DNA of 64,000 nucleotides, taken from the NCBI RefSeq assembly GCF_002097715.1, contig NZ_CP020737.1:2976001-3040000 (forward strand), written 5' to 3'. The notes beneath the pieces are model-generated. The model searched no databases. It had not been told where the DNA came from and saw only the letters and a list, made by a program, of their open reading frames with translations. Shown here one piece after another: positions 1-9,814 of the stretch (the first letter of the stretch is position 1; the number at the start of each line of letters is the position of its first letter). This DNA comes from Burkholderia ubonensis subsp. mesacidophila (lineage in GTDB: Bacteria; Pseudomonadota; Gammaproteobacteria; Burkholderiales; Burkholderiaceae). Made by a program: the position numbers and the translations under genes.

Positions 1-83
1 CGATGGAGTTCAAGCACTACGCGGAGACGCCGACGAACGTGTCGGAGGCGGTGATCAACGCGAAGCGCACCGACACGCGGTAA
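1..83 (+). CDS. 3' end of an unidentified gene (partial)
   Basis: The last 26 codons of a rightward gene cut by the window edge; the frame runs from position 3 to a TAA at 81-83. The visible tail (MEFKHYAETPTNVSEAVINA, then KRTDTR) is hydrophilic and I do not recognise the family. An ATG lies at position 3, but a 26-residue product is less likely than the end of a longer one. A strong intrinsic terminator follows directly, which supports a real gene end here. Confidence 0.6.
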   Translation, partial: MEFKHYAETPTNVSEAVINAKRTDTR

Positions 84-104
84 CGTCGGCCAAGGCCGCA
101 CCCG

Positions 105-137
105 AAGCCCGTCCGTTCGCGGACGGGCTTTTTTTTT
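105..137 (+). terminator. Intrinsic terminator with UUCG loop
   Basis: An 11-bp perfect stem (AAGCCCGTCCG / CGGACGGGCTT) closed by a TTCG tetraloop and followed by nine T. It ends the partial gene on the left and insulates the nickel/cobalt permease gene. Confidence 0.92.
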
Positions 138-246
138 GGTTCATCGCGGGTTGCCGGGGAACGCAGCGCGGGAATTTTGACCGCGCTGCAGCGCTTTTTT
201 TGCCCGTGCCACAATCCGCTGCAATCCGTCAGACGAATCATTGCCG

Positions 247-1257
247 ATGCCGCCCACCCCTGCCCTGCGCCGCCTGCTGATGCTCTATGCGGGCTTGCTC
301 GCCGCCAATGCGGCCGTCTGGCTGTGGGCGCTCGCGGCGCTGCGCGAGCGGCCGCTGCTGCTCGGCACGGCCGCGATCGCGTACGGGCTCGGGCTGCGTC
401 ACGCGGTCGACGCCGATCACATCGCCGCGATCGACGTCGCGACGCGCAAGCTGATGCAGGACGGCCGGCGTCCGCTGACGGTCGGCCTGTTCTTCTCGCT
501 CGGCCACTCGACGATCGTGGTCGCCGCGACGCTCGGCGTCGCGCTGACCGCGTTCGCGCTGCGCGAGCGCTTCGATGCGTTCCGCGACATCGGCGGCACG
601 ATCGGCACCGCGGTGTCCGCGACGTTCCTGCTCGTGCTCGCGTGCGTGAACCTCGCGATCCTGCGCGATGTGTGGCGGCGTTACCGCGACGGCGGGTCGG
701 GTGGCGATGACGCCACGCACGCGCATCGCCGGGCCGGCGTCATCGCGCGCCTGCTGCGTCCGCTGTTCCGGTTCGTCACGAAGAGCTGGCACATGTATCC
801 GGTCGGCGTGCTGTTCGGGCTCGGTTTCGATACTGCAACGGAAATCGGCCTGCTCGCGATCGCCGCCGCGCAGGCGAGCCAGGGCCTGCCGCTCTACGCG
901 ATCCTGCTGTTTCCCGCGCTGTTCATGGCCGGCATGACGCTGATCGACTCGACCGACAACGTGCTGATGATCCACGCATACGGCTGGGCGATGGACGATC
1001 CGCAGCGCAAGCTGCTGTACAACGCGAGCATCACGTTCGTCTCGGCGGCCGTCGCGCTTGCGATCGGCGGCATCGAGGCCGCCGGGCTGCTCGCGGACAA
1101 GCTCGCGCTGACGGGCCCCGTGCGCGATGCGCTCGACGCGGTCGGCGAGCGGTTCGGCGCAGTCGGATACGGGATCGTCGCGCTGTTCCTGGTCTGCTGG
1201 ATCGCGTCGATCCTGTTCCATCGCTGGCAGCGCGCGGCCGACGCGCCGGCGCGCTGA
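247..1257 (+). CDS. NiCoT family nickel/cobalt permease
   Basis: An inner-membrane secondary transporter of the HoxN/NixA (NiCoT) family, about 336 aa with roughly eight membrane segments. The family signature RHAVDADHI is at residues 51-59, and a second conserved block LGFDTATEIG lies near the middle, followed by LFPALFMAGMTLIDSTDN. These motifs form the Ni2+/Co2+ selectivity site in the family. A TTG at 241 is in frame, but the ATG at 247 is preferred; neither has a strong ribosome site. I see no urease, hydrogenase or cobalamin gene beside it and no obvious cobalamin riboswitch in the short leader, so the metal (Ni or Co) cannot be assigned. Confidence 0.93.
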   Translation: MPPTPALRRLLMLYAGLLAANAAVWLWALAALRERPLLLGTAAIAYGLGLRHAVDADHIAAIDVATRKLMQDGRRPLTVGLFFSLGHSTIVVAATLGVALTAFALRERFDAFRDIGGTIGTAVSATFLLVLACVNLAILRDVWRRYRDGGSGGDDATHAHRRAGVIARLLRPLFRFVTKSWHMYPVGVLFGLGFDTATEIGLLAIAAAQASQGLPLYAILLFPALFMAGMTLIDSTDNVLMIHAYGWAMDDPQRKLLYNASITFVSAAVALAIGGIEAAGLLADKLALTGPVRDALDAVGERFGAVGYGIVALFLVCWIASILFHRWQRAADAPAR

Positions 1258-1264
1258 CCTTCCT

Positions 1265-1309
1265 CCAGACGTTTCATTCCGGAAACATAACCCCCTCCCA
1301 GACGTTTCA
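1265..1309. promoter_or_regulatory. Paired 12-bp direct repeats, possible ECF-type promoter
   Basis: CCAGACGTTTCA occurs at 1265-1276 and again at 1298-1309, start to start 33 bp, or about three helical turns. The first copy runs into GTTTC-N6-GAAAC (1271-1286). GGAAAC at 1281 and CGTT at 1303 are 16 bp apart, a layout like some ECF sigma-factor promoters. This lies in the 286-bp gap before the glycine-rich protein gene. The repeats are seen; the promoter role is inferred. Confidence 0.35.
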
Positions 1310-1546
1310 GCATCCGTCTTACGCAACGCGCGCGCCTTGCGGCGCGGGCGTGAGCGGCCGATGGCACGGATCTCGCAGATAGGGCTGCGCACGGCGGGCC
1401 CGCGTGCCGATCGACGTCCCCGACCGACGCCATGCGCCGGCCTGGACGGGATCGGCCGCCGAAACCACACCGCATCACAGGCTCCCGGGCACCACACGCA
1501 TACAGTCGCGCGGCTACGAGGCATCGCGCGCTTTGGGAGGCCAATG

Positions 1547-3076
<1,530 letters not shown>

Positions 3077-3104
3077 TCGGCGGCGCCCTCCGGCGCCATC
3101 GTGG

Positions 3105-3950
3105 TCAGAGCATTTCGAGCGCGCGCTTGCTGCGCGGCGGACGGAAGTACGCGTCCAGCTGCACGCGCTCGTCATCGCTCAACACGAGATCGAGCGCGGC
3201 GTGGTTGTCGCGCACGTGCTCGATCCGCGCCGCCTTCGGGATCGCGAACACGCCGGGCTGCGCGAGCACCCAGGCAAGCGCGACACGCATCACCGACACG
3301 CCGCGCACGCGGGCGATCTCGTCGAGCGGCGAGCGTTTCGGCAGGCGCGCATGATCGACCGGGCTGTACGCCATCGCCGGGATCCGGCGCGCCGCGAGCC
3401 ACGGCAGCAGATCGAATTCCGGCCCGCGCCGCGCGATGTTGTAGAGGATCTGGTTGGTCGCGCACGCCGCGCCGCCCGCCTCGTCGACGAGCTCCTGCAT
3501 GTCGGCCGTATCGAAGTTGCTCACGCCCCAGTGGCGAATCTTGCCGGCGCGGCGTAGCGCGTCAAAGCCCTCGACCGTCTCCTCGAGCGGCACCGAGCCG
3601 CGCCAGTGCAGCAGATAGAGATCGATGCGATCGGTGCGCAAGCGCTTGAGGCTCGCCTCGCACGCGGCCACGACGCCCCGGCGGCTCGCATGATGCGGAT
3701 ACGCCTTGCTGACGAGAAACACGTCGTCGCGCAAGCCGTCGAGCGCGTCGCCGACGAGTTCCTCGGTCGCGCCGTCGCCGTACATCTCGGCGGTGTCGAT
3801 CAACGTCATGCCGAGCGCGATGCCCTCGCGCAGCGCGGCAATCTCGTCCGCGCGCCGGGACGCGCGCTCGCCCATCTCCCACGTCCCCTGCCCCAGCTTC
3901 GGGATCGTCTCGCCGTCAGGCAGGACGACCGTGGCGCTCGTGTCTGTCAT
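3105..3950 (-). CDS. yeaE: Aldo-keto reductase, YeaE type
   Basis: A 281-aa cytosolic NADPH-dependent aldo-keto reductase, the normal length for the family. The catalytic tetrad is visible: Asp52 and Tyr57 (LIDTAEMYGDG), Lys82 (VSKAYP) and His115 (LYLLHW). The start GQGTWEMGE and the block GVSNFDTADMQEL closely match E. coli YeaE, which reduces methylglyoxal; the substrate here is not proven. The start at 3950 has AGGA five bases upstream. The gene is divergent from a GntR regulator with a 166-bp gap, so that regulator may control it. Confidence 0.9.
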   Translation of the reverse strand: MTDTSATVVLPDGETIPKLGQGTWEMGERASRRADEIAALREGIALGMTLIDTAEMYGDGATEELVGDALDGLRDDVFLVSKAYPHHASRRGVVAACEASLKRLRTDRIDLYLLHWRGSVPLEETVEGFDALRRAGKIRHWGVSNFDTADMQELVDEAGGAACATNQILYNIARRGPEFDLLPWLAARRIPAMAYSPVDHARLPKRSPLDEIARVRGVSVMRVALAWVLAQPGVFAIPKAARIEHVRDNHAALDLVLSDDERVQLDAYFRPPRSKRALEML

Positions 3951-4116
3951 GCGTTCCTCACTGCAAATTCGTGGCCGCGCGCGGCGGCGGTGGTACGGAA
4001 TGCGACGCATCAGTGTAGCCATTCGGCGCCGCGCACAAGCGCCGTGCGGCAAAAACCGGCTATAACGGCGCCGCATGATGACTTAGAATGGCCGCAACCT
4101 GATCGATACCCATTCC

Positions 4117-4863
4117 ATGAAGTCAACGACGGACGACCGCTGGCAGGACCTGCGCCCCGACCCCGACAACGATACTCCGCTCTATCTGCAGCTCGCCCGC
4201 AAGCTCGGCGACGCGATTCACGACAACCGCTGGCGAGCTGGCGAGGCGCTGCCGTCCGAGCGCGTGCTGTCGGAGGCGCTCGGCGTGTCGCGCATCACCG
4301 CGCGCAAGGCGATCGCGCTCCTCGTCGAACAGGGGCTGATCCGGCGCACGCAAGGCGCGGGCAATTTCATCCAGCTGCGCTACGAGGATCCGCTGTCGCG
4401 CCTGTCGAGCTTCAGCGAGATGCTCGAACGGCGCGGCTTCAAGCCGAGTTCGCAGTGGCTCTCGCGCGAGATCCAGCCCGCGAGCCGCGACGAAGTGATC
4501 CAGCTCGGCCTGTCGCCGGCCGCGTCGGTTACACGGTTGAAACGTCTGCGCCTCGCCGACGGCATCGTAATGGCCGTCGAGAACTCGACGTTTCCCGCAA
4601 CGCTGATTCCCGATCCGCAAGCGATCGGCGATTCGCTGTACAGCTACCTCGAAGCGCGCGGCACGCCGATCGTGCGCGCGCTGCAGCACTTCCGCGCGGT
4701 CAACGCGACCGACGAGATCGCGCGGCAGATGGGCATCGCGCCGCACGACGCGCTGCTGCTGATCACGCGGATCGGCTACACGGCCGACCAGCGCGCGATC
4801 GAGCTGACCGACACCTACTGCCGCAACGACTACTACGACTTCGTCGTCGAGCTGCGCAAGTAA
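4117..4863 (+). CDS. GntR family regulator with UTRA domain
   Basis: A 248-aa repressor of the HutC/NagR subfamily. The winged helix-turn-helix occupies about residues 21-87 (LPSERVLSEALGVSRITARK), followed by a UTRA effector-binding domain at about 105-245, which usually binds a sugar phosphate or small acid. It is divergent from the aldo-keto reductase and convergent, 24 bp away, with the CoA-transferase. No N-acetylglucosamine or histidine genes lie nearby, so the effector cannot be named. Confidence 0.9.
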   Translation: MKSTTDDRWQDLRPDPDNDTPLYLQLARKLGDAIHDNRWRAGEALPSERVLSEALGVSRITARKAIALLVEQGLIRRTQGAGNFIQLRYEDPLSRLSSFSEMLERRGFKPSSQWLSREIQPASRDEVIQLGLSPAASVTRLKRLRLADGIVMAVENSTFPATLIPDPQAIGDSLYSYLEARGTPIVRALQHFRAVNATDEIARQMGIAPHDALLLITRIGYTADQRAIELTDTYCRNDYYDFVVELRK

Positions 4864-4887
4864 TCCGCGACCTCGCGCGAGCGGCCC

Positions 4888-6282
4888 CTAATCGATCCAG
4901 CGCGGTTCGTCCGCGCCGAGCGGCACGGGCGGCAACGCGAAGAACGGCGGCGTCGCCGACAGCCGTTCCGCCGGGCGCACCGCATCGACGACGCCGAACG
5001 GCGACGCGATCCGGTCGAGCCGGTCGCACACGTCGTCGGGCGTGATCTCTGGCGCGTGCGCACCGTCCGGCACGAGACCGAACGACTGCAGCCAGCGGCC
5101 CGTCTGCGCGAGCGACAGCCGCACCCGCCAGCTGCCGCCTTCGCGCGCGCGGCGCGCCAGCGCGATCATCGCGCCGAACGCCGCGAGATAGCCGGTCGCA
5201 TGATCGAGCGCCTGGCACGGCAGGTGGCACGGCGCGTCCGCGTGGGCCGCCTGCCGCTCGCGCCAGGCGATCCCGCTCGCGGACTGCACGAGGCTGTCGA
5301 AGCCGCGCCGCCGCGACCACGGCCCCTCATGCCCGTACGCGGAAATCGACACGCACACGATGCCCGGCCGCAGCGCCGCCAACGCGTCCGGCGAGAAGCC
5401 GCGCAGCGCAAGCGCGCCGGGACGATACGCGTCGACGAACACGTCCGCCTGCCGCGCGAGCCGCTGCAGCGCGTCGACGCCCGCGGCGTCGCGCAGGTCG
5501 AGCCACGCGGAGCGCTTGCCGCGCCCGTTGTCGATCACGAGCGGCGCGATGTTCGGCAGATGCGGGCCATTGACGAGCAGCACCTGCGCGCCATGCGACG
5601 CGAGCGTGCGGCCCGCGACCGGGCCCGCGATGATGCGCGTGAGATCGAGCACACGCACGCACGCGAGCGGCCGGCTCGCCTCGCCGCCGCCGAGCGCCTG
5701 CACCGGCGCGTCGCCGATGCGTTCGATCTCGAACAGCGGCAGCGCCGCGAGCGCGCGCGCCTGCTCGTGCGCCGCCCATTCGTCAGGTGTTCTGATCAGC
5801 GCCGCGCACAGGCCCGCGTCCGCGAGTGCGGCGTCGAGCGTTTCGCCGTCCCGCGTGCGGATCGCCGCCTCGACCTCCGCGCGGCGCTCGCCGCAGCCGA
5901 GCACGCCGAGGATGCCGCGCAGGTGATGCGGAAAGTTCGCGTGCAGCTGGATCCAGCGCGCATCGCGCGTCTCGTAGAAACCCGTCACCGGATGCCGTAG
6001 CTCGGGCGGCGGCCCGTCGTCGACGCGCAGGTAGCGTTCGCTGCGAAACGCGACGAGCGCGTCGCGCACCGACACGTCTACCCGCTGCGCGACGCCCGTG
6101 CGAAGCCGATGGCACTCGGCAGCCGCGAGCCCGGCCGCCGCGACCGACGCCGCGGCCAGCGTGCCGACATGGAACGCCGACGGCAGCGCCGGATCCTGCC
6201 CGTCGATCGCGACGCGCGCAAGCGCGCCGGGCTCGCCGTGCGCGAGCTGCCAGAGATGCGTCAACGCGAGCCTGGGCGTCAT
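4888..6282 (-). CDS. CoA-transferase family III (CaiB/BaiF) with permuted layout
   Basis: A 464-aa cytosolic acyl-CoA transferase. In ordinary CaiB proteins the motif VLDLTRxxAGP is near the N-terminus; here it is at residue 211. Residues 35-200 instead resemble the usual C-terminal half (RTGVAQRVDVSVRDALV at 61-77, then GFYETRDARWIQLHANFP). The second half runs on to PCQALDHATGY with Asp360 as the likely catalytic Asp, then to a second copy of the RTG/VDVS strand (REGGSWRVRLSLAQTGRWL, 380-398). This is either a circular permutation or a fusion of two partial copies. It is divergent, across 139 bp, from the HTH/citrate-synthase gene, which suggests a joint acyl-CoA pathway. Substrate unknown. 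Confidence 0.85.
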   Translation of the reverse strand: MTPRLALTHLWQLAHGEPGALARVAIDGQDPALPSAFHVGTLAAASVAAAGLAAAECHRLRTGVAQRVDVSVRDALVAFRSERYLRVDDGPPPELRHPVTGFYETRDARWIQLHANFPHHLRGILGVLGCGERRAEVEAAIRTRDGETLDAALADAGLCAALIRTPDEWAAHEQARALAALPLFEIERIGDAPVQALGGGEASRPLACVRVLDLTRIIAGPVAGRTLASHGAQVLLVNGPHLPNIAPLVIDNGRGKRSAWLDLRDAAGVDALQRLARQADVFVDAYRPGALALRGFSPDALAALRPGIVCVSISAYGHEGPWSRRRGFDSLVQSASGIAWRERQAAHADAPCHLPCQALDHATGYLAAFGAMIALARRAREGGSWRVRLSLAQTGRWLQSFGLVPDGAHAPEITPDDVCDRLDRIASPFGVVDAVRPAERLSATPPFFALPPVPLGADEPRWID

Positions 6283-6335
6283 GATCGGTCGCCTCGCGGA
6301 AGGGACTAACGAATCGAGTCTAGAATTCGCCGCAG

Positions 6336-6357
6336 GCGCGATCAACCTCGATCGCGC
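6336..6357. promoter_or_regulatory. Perfect inverted repeat between divergent acyl-CoA genes
   Basis: GCGCGATC-N6-GATCGCGC, two perfect 8-bp arms in the 139-bp divergent promoter. It is a plausible operator for the DNA-binding domain of the citrate-synthase fusion encoded 65 bp downstream. The repeat is seen; its role is inferred. Confidence 0.45.
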
Positions 6358-6421
6358 ATCCCTCCACCACGATTGACTGCAGCGGGGCCGCACGCGACGC
6401 GGCCCGACAGGAGCGATCCGC

Positions 6422-7654
6422 ATGACGTCTCTCAGCGCCCCCGAAGCCGCCGACGTACTGGGTGTCAGCGTGAGCACCCTCTATGCGTACGTGAGTCGCG
6501 GCCTGCTGCGCTCGTTGCCGGACGGCGAGAGCAAGCGCCGCCGCTACGATGCGGACGAAGTGCGCCTGCTCGCACGCCGCCGCGCCGATGCGAAGCGCGC
6601 CGGCGGCGTCGCCGAACGCTCGCTCGACTGGGGCGTGCCGGTGCTCGAATCGCGCATCACGCAGATCGCCGACGGCCGCCTCTTCTATCGCGGCGCCGAC
6701 GCGATCGCGCTCGCTGCCGATGCAACGCTGGAAGCCACTGCCGCGCGGCTCTGGGACTGCCCGCCCGCACGGCTTGCCGCAGCCTCCGCCGCGACCGGCG
6801 GCTTCGACGCCGCGCAGTGGCAGGACTGGGCGCGCCGGTGGGCGCATCTCGCGCCGCTCGAGCGCACGCTCGTGCTGCTGCCGGCCGCCGCCGCGTCGAT
6901 CCCCCGCATCCGGGCGCAGGGGCGCGATGCGCAGCTCGATACCGCCGCACTGCTGCTGCGTGTCGCGACCGCCGCGCTCGCGGGCATCGCGCCCGGCGAC
7001 GCGCCGCTGCATCGCCAGCTCGCCGACGCGTGGCAGGTGCGCGGACGCGCCGAGGCCGACCTGCTGCGCCGGGCGCTCGTGCTGTGCGCGGATCACGAAC
7101 TGAACCCGTCGACGTTCGCGGTGCGCTGCATCGCGTCGACCGGCAGCCACCTGTTCGGCGCGATCGCGGGCGGGCTCGCGGCGCTGGCCGGCCCGCGCCA
7201 CGGCGGCGAGACGTTCCGGGCCGGCACGCTGCTCGACGAAGCGGCCCGCGCGGCCGACCCCGACCACTATCTGGCGTTGCGCGTCGCGCACGACGAACGC
7301 GCGGCCGGCGGCCGCACGGCGCTGGCCGGCTTCGGCCATCCGCTCTATCCGGCCGGCGACCCGCGCGCGCAGGCGCTGCTCGGCGCACTGCAGGCTGCGG
7401 CGCCGGACCGCCCCGCGTTGCGCGCTGCGCTCGCGCTCGCCGCGCGCGTCGAAGCGGCAACCGGGCAGCGGCCGGCCATCGATTACGCGCTCGCGGCGCT
7501 GGAACGCACGCTCGCGCTGCCCGACGGCGCCGCGTTCACGCTGTTCGCGGCCGGCCGCACGGCCGGCTGGATCGCGCACGCACTCGAACAGTACGCGGAC
7601 GGCAAGCTGATCCGGCCGCGCGCACGCTACGTCGGCAGCGACGCGCCGGCCTGA
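6422..7654 (+). CDS. Helix-turn-helix / citrate synthase fusion protein
   Basis: A 410-aa protein. Residues 5-50 form a MerR/excisionase-like DNA-binding domain (SAPEAADVLGVSVSTLYAYV, then a basic wing KRRRYDADEV). Residues 70-395 form a citrate-synthase domain shorter than housekeeping GltA. The synthase catalytic set appears intact: His225 (DHELNPS), His260 (GPRHGG), His306 (GFGHPLY) and Asp354 (PAIDYAL). It could condense an acyl-CoA with an oxoacid, sense acyl-CoA and regulate, or do both. The divergent neighbour is the CoA-transferase; an inverted repeat lies between them. Its last 28 bases overlap the end of the opposing DUF2917 gene. Confidence 0.85.
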   Translation: MTSLSAPEAADVLGVSVSTLYAYVSRGLLRSLPDGESKRRRYDADEVRLLARRRADAKRAGGVAERSLDWGVPVLESRITQIADGRLFYRGADAIALAADATLEATAARLWDCPPARLAAASAATGGFDAAQWQDWARRWAHLAPLERTLVLLPAAAASIPRIRAQGRDAQLDTAALLLRVATAALAGIAPGDAPLHRQLADAWQVRGRAEADLLRRALVLCADHELNPSTFAVRCIASTGSHLFGAIAGGLAALAGPRHGGETFRAGTLLDEAARAADPDHYLALRVAHDERAAGGRTALAGFGHPLYPAGDPRAQALLGALQAAAPDRPALRAALALAARVEAATGQRPAIDYALAALERTLALPDGAAFTLFAAGRTAGWIAHALEQYADGKLIRPRARYVGSDAPA

Positions 7655-7950
7655 CGGCGGCGCCCGCGCCACGCGGCCAGGCGCTGCCGCAGCGCCGCGG
7701 CGAACGGCGCCGCCCGGTCATCCGCGCGGCTCAGCGTGAAGCGCGCCCCGCGCGATCCGGCGCTGATCCAGATCCGCGCGCCGGGCCCGAGCGCCAGCGT
7801 GTGGCCGGGCCGCAGCCAGTGATCGGCGGGCTCGCCTTCGATCGTCAGCCACACTTCGCCCGCCGTGACGCGCAGCACGCTGCGGCGGACCAGCCGCCAC
7901 CGCCCGGCGGGCTCGTCGGCATCCAGTTCGTAGAGTCGCAGTTCACGCAT
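7627..7950 (-). CDS. DUF2917 domain protein
   Basis: A 107-aa cupin-like small protein. The conserved core is VRRSVLRVTAGEVWLTIEG, then ADHWLRPGHTLALGPGARIWISA, typical of DUF2917; the tail is Arg-rich. No signal peptide or membrane segment. The family has no known function and is often found beside transporters or PLP-type GntR regulators. The 3' end overlaps the citrate-synthase fusion gene by 28 bp tail to tail, and the 5' end faces the DHA2 efflux gene across 245 bp. Confidence 0.8.
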   Translation of the reverse strand: MRELRLYELDADEPAGRWRLVRRSVLRVTAGEVWLTIEGEPADHWLRPGHTLALGPGARIWISAGSRGARFTLSRADDRAAPFAAALRQRLAAWRGRRRQAGASLPT

Positions 7951-8039
7951 GGCCCGCTCCCGGTCGAGGTGGTTCGCACCCGTCCAGTATCCGGACAGTG
8001 GCAGCACGCTCACAGATACGCCCGCAGACACTTTCGGCT

Positions 8040-8056
8040 GAACTGTACCGGTCCAT
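8040..8056. promoter_or_regulatory. Possible MocR-type operator
   Basis: GAACTGTACCGGTCCAT (CTGTACC abutting GGTCCA) sits in the divergent gap between DUF2917 and the efflux gene. The pattern resembles sites I associate with MocR/PdxR-like GntR regulators. No such regulator is encoded in the window, so this is a weak call. Confidence 0.25.
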
Positions 8057-8195
8057 CGGGCGACGCACCTCAGCCGGCGGCGCGCAGGCACGGGGTCGAA
8101 ACTGCGCGGCGCGGCGGCTTTCCCTACAATGTCGGCTGTCCTGCGTCCGCGCGGCGCCGCCCGCGTGTCCACGTTCCAACGTTCGCCCGCCACCC

Positions 8196-9632
8196 ATGTT
8201 TCAACGCCCGCCCGTCGCCGCCCCCGGCGAAAAGAACCTCACCGTGATGCTCTGGCTCGTCGCGACGGGCTTCTTCATGCAGACGCTCGACGCGACGATC
8301 GTCAACACCGCGCTGCCGTCGATGGCGGCGAGCCTCGGCGAATCGCCGCTGCGGATGCAGTCGGTCGTGATCGCGTATTCGCTGACGATGGCGGTGATGA
8401 TCCCGGTATCCGGCTGGCTCGCCGATACGTTCGGCACGCGGCGGGTGTTCCTCAGCGCGATCCTGGTCTTTTCGCTGGGCTCGCTGCTGTGCGCGAACGC
8501 GCACACGCTGCCGCAGCTCGTCGCGTTCCGCGTCGTGCAGGGGATCGGCGGCGCGATGCTGCTGCCGGTCGGACGGCTCGCGGTGCTGCGCACGTTCCCG
8601 GCCGAGCGCTACCTGCCGGCGCTGTCGTTCGTCGCGATTCCGGGCCTGATCGGCCCGCTGATCGGCCCGACGCTCGGCGGCTGGCTCGTGAAGGTCGCGT
8701 CGTGGCACTGGATCTTCCTGATCAACGTGCCGGTGGGCGTCGCGGGCTGCATCGCGACCTACTATTCGATGCCCGACGCACGCAACCCGGCCGTCGGCCG
8801 CTTCGACCTGAAGGGCTATCTGCTGCTGACGATCGGCATGGTCGCGATCTCGCTGTCGCTCGACGGGCTCGCCGACCTCGGCATGCAGCATGCGGCCGTG
8901 CTCGTGCTGCTGATCCTGAGCCTCGCGTGCTTCGTCGCCTACGGGCTGTACGCGGTGCGCGCGCCGCAGCCGATCTTCTCGCTCGAGCTGTTCCGGATCC
9001 ACACGTTCAGCGTCGGCCTGCTCGGCAACCTGTTCGCGCGGATCGGCAGCGGCGCGATGCCCTACCTGATCCCGTTGCTGCTGCAGGTGAGCCTCGGCTA
9101 CACCGCGTTCGAGGCGGGCCTGATGATGCTGCCGGTCGCGGCGGCCGGGATGTCCTCGAAGCGCCTCATCACGCACCTGATCATGAAGCACGGCTACCGC
9201 AACGTGCTGCTCGCGAACACGATCATGGTCGGCGTGATGATGGCGAGCTTCGCGCTGATGCACGATGCGATGCCCGTGTGGCTCAAGGTCGCGCAGCTCG
9301 CGCTGTTCGGCGGCTTCAACTCGATGCAGTTCACCGCGATGAACACGCTGACGCTGAAGGATCTCGGCACCGGCGGCGCGAGCAGCGGCAACAGCCTGTT
9401 CTCACTCGTGCAGATGCTGTCGATGAGCCTCGGCGTGACGGTCGCGGGCGCGCTGCTCGCGACCTTCACCGGGATGCTGCGCACCGTGACGCCAAGCAAC
9501 ACGCTGCCCGCGTTCCACGCGACCTTCATCTGCGTCGGCGTGATCACCGCGGGGTCCGCGTGGATCTTCGCGCAACTCGCGCCGGAAATCCGCGGCGCGG
9601 CACGCAAGACCGATCCGTCCGAGCGCGCATGA
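8196..9632 (+). CDS. DHA2 family (EmrB/QacA) MFS efflux permease
   Basis: A 478-aa inner-membrane proton-driven drug exporter with about 14 predicted membrane segments. DHA features seen: LDATIVNTALPSMA in TM1, motif A around SGWLADTFGTRR and the antiporter motif C around IGPLIGPTLGGWL. The sequence is close to the MdtD/HsrA branch. No periplasmic adaptor (EmrA) or outer-membrane gene is next to it, so it probably acts alone. The substrate is unknown. Confidence 0.9.
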   Translation: MFQRPPVAAPGEKNLTVMLWLVATGFFMQTLDATIVNTALPSMAASLGESPLRMQSVVIAYSLTMAVMIPVSGWLADTFGTRRVFLSAILVFSLGSLLCANAHTLPQLVAFRVVQGIGGAMLLPVGRLAVLRTFPAERYLPALSFVAIPGLIGPLIGPTLGGWLVKVASWHWIFLINVPVGVAGCIATYYSMPDARNPAVGRFDLKGYLLLTIGMVAISLSLDGLADLGMQHAAVLVLLILSLACFVAYGLYAVRAPQPIFSLELFRIHTFSVGLLGNLFARIGSGAMPYLIPLLLQVSLGYTAFEAGLMMLPVAAAGMSSKRLITHLIMKHGYRNVLLANTIMVGVMMASFALMHDAMPVWLKVAQLALFGGFNSMQFTAMNTLTLKDLGTGGASSGNSLFSLVQMLSMSLGVTVAGALLATFTGMLRTVTPSNTLPAFHATFICVGVITAGSAWIFAQLAPEIRGAARKTDPSERA

Positions 9633-9814
9633 CGCGGGCCGGCGCGCCCCGGTTCGGACGGCGCACCGGCATGCGGCGCACCACGACGGTGCAACCGGCA
9701 CGGCCGATGCGCGCGCTCGCACCGCGTCGGCAGGCCGCACCGGCCGCGCGATTGCGCACGCTTCTTGCTCGCCTATTCTGTAGGTAAACTGGCAGCCTTC
9801 CTCCGGCCGACATC

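Noticed and set aside
238-1524. A 428-codon minus-strand frame opposite the Ni/Co permease
   Set aside because: Arg/Ala-rich antisense shadow typical of GC-rich DNA; the plus strand carries an intact NiCoT protein.
8124-9263. A 379-codon minus-strand frame
   Set aside because: Antisense to the DHA2 permease, with His/Arg/Asp/Gln-rich shadow composition.
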